Positions 63,932-64,000 of a stretch of 64,000 bases of DNA are shown here, piece by piece. This DNA comes from Diabrotica undecimpunctata (taxonomy: Eukaryota > Arthropoda > Insecta > Coleoptera > Chrysomelidae). Both the position numbers and the translations under genes were made by a program. Position 1 is the stretch's first letter. Each line of letters opens with the position of its first letter. The DNA lies in assembly GCF_040954645.1 (NCBI RefSeq), contig NC_092806.1, positions 22,469,644 to 22,533,643 of the forward strand, read 5' to 3'. Under the pieces are notes generated by a model. The model saw only the letters and a list, made by a program, of their open reading frames with translations. It was not told the origin of the DNA and made no database searches.

Positions 63932-64000
63932 TTCCTTATTATATAATGGCTTTATACAGTTACTACCATGGACTCATCGACCATTCTGGAATCAATTTTA
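63932..64000 (+). CDS. fatty acid hydroxylase/sterol desaturase family protein, exon 5 (runs off window)
   Basis: After acceptor TTTTTTCAG the first two bases complete the codon split by intron 4 (Leu), then PYYIMALYSYYHGLIDHSGI NF at the window edge. The membrane segment and HGLIDHSG fit the region before the third His box of the superfamily, where a His..His-Gly/Ser pair follows the fourth helix. The final HXXHH box and C-terminus should lie just downstream of the window. Frame and splice phase agree with exon 4. Confidence 0.88.

Noticed and set aside
1..64000. CRISPR arrays, prokaryotic operons, ribosome binding sites, tRNA or rRNA genes
   Set aside because: Scanned for regular repeat-spacer structure, tRNA-like T-loops and rRNA motifs; none seen. 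The sequence is eukaryotic nuclear DNA.

Overview
This is nuclear DNA of an arthropod, most likely an insect and possibly a beetle. It is AT-rich, has GT-AG introns and is packed with eukaryotic transposons. Nothing in it is bacterial, and I cannot name the species. The only clearly functional host gene runs on the + strand from about 20.9 kb past the right edge. Five exons (20985-21210, 41772-41962, 60433-60681, 60921-61104, 63932-64000) join in one open frame and encode a multi-pass membrane di-iron enzyme of the fatty acid hydroxylase/sterol desaturase superfamily (FAXDC2 / C-5 sterol desaturase-like). The C-terminus lies outside the window. Its first two introns are about 20.6 kb and 18.5 kb and are almost entirely mobile-element debris.

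Layout. 0-5.5 kb: mariner-like 3' fragment, then a reverse-strand DUF7869/Sola-like transposase gene split by a 5'-truncated RTE-type LINE with a 12-bp target duplication. 6.0-8.4 kb: a TIR element encoding part of a cysteine-rich CXC-domain protein. 8.8-11.8 kb: LINE remains interrupted by a nearly complete DD41D mariner-like element with very long TIRs. 13.4-15.2 kb: a CpG-rich TIR repeat and a mariner fragment carrying a small LINE insert. 17.3-20.3 kb: a RAG1/Transib-like transposon with an intron. 20.9-21.2 kb: host exon. 21.5-33.8 kb: a dense run of reverse-strand LINEs (RTE-like, several unassigned APE-type, I-like with RNase H, CR1-like, Jockey-like with gag). 35-40.4 kb: a relic of an insect transposon-associated protein and a nearly complete DUF7869/Sola-like element. 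40.5-40.9 kb: a Penelope-type GIY-YIG relic. 41.8 kb: host exon. 42.1-46.1 kb: a nest of DDE_3 transposon, R4-like LINE and a hAT-like element that contains a histone H1 pseudogene. 47-58.2 kb: inverted LINE fragments, mariner, piggyBac, a second CpG-rich TIR repeat and LINE tails. 59.3-60.4 kb: a Tigger/pogo-like element ending 60 bp before host exon 3. 60.4-64 kb: host exons with a CR1-like LINE in the last visible intron.

Apart from the host enzyme, every coding region seen is broken by stops, frameshifts, truncation or nested insertion, so the window is best read as a record of layered transposition inside one gene. Several insertions keep perfect target-site duplications, which allows relative dating. 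The most unusual items are the histone H1 sequence inside a hAT-like element, the RAG1-like transposon with a CGTCG flank, the CXC-protein TIR element, the CpG-rich inverted pair 41 kb apart, and a short foldback element inside the last intron. I found no convincing new biochemical system.
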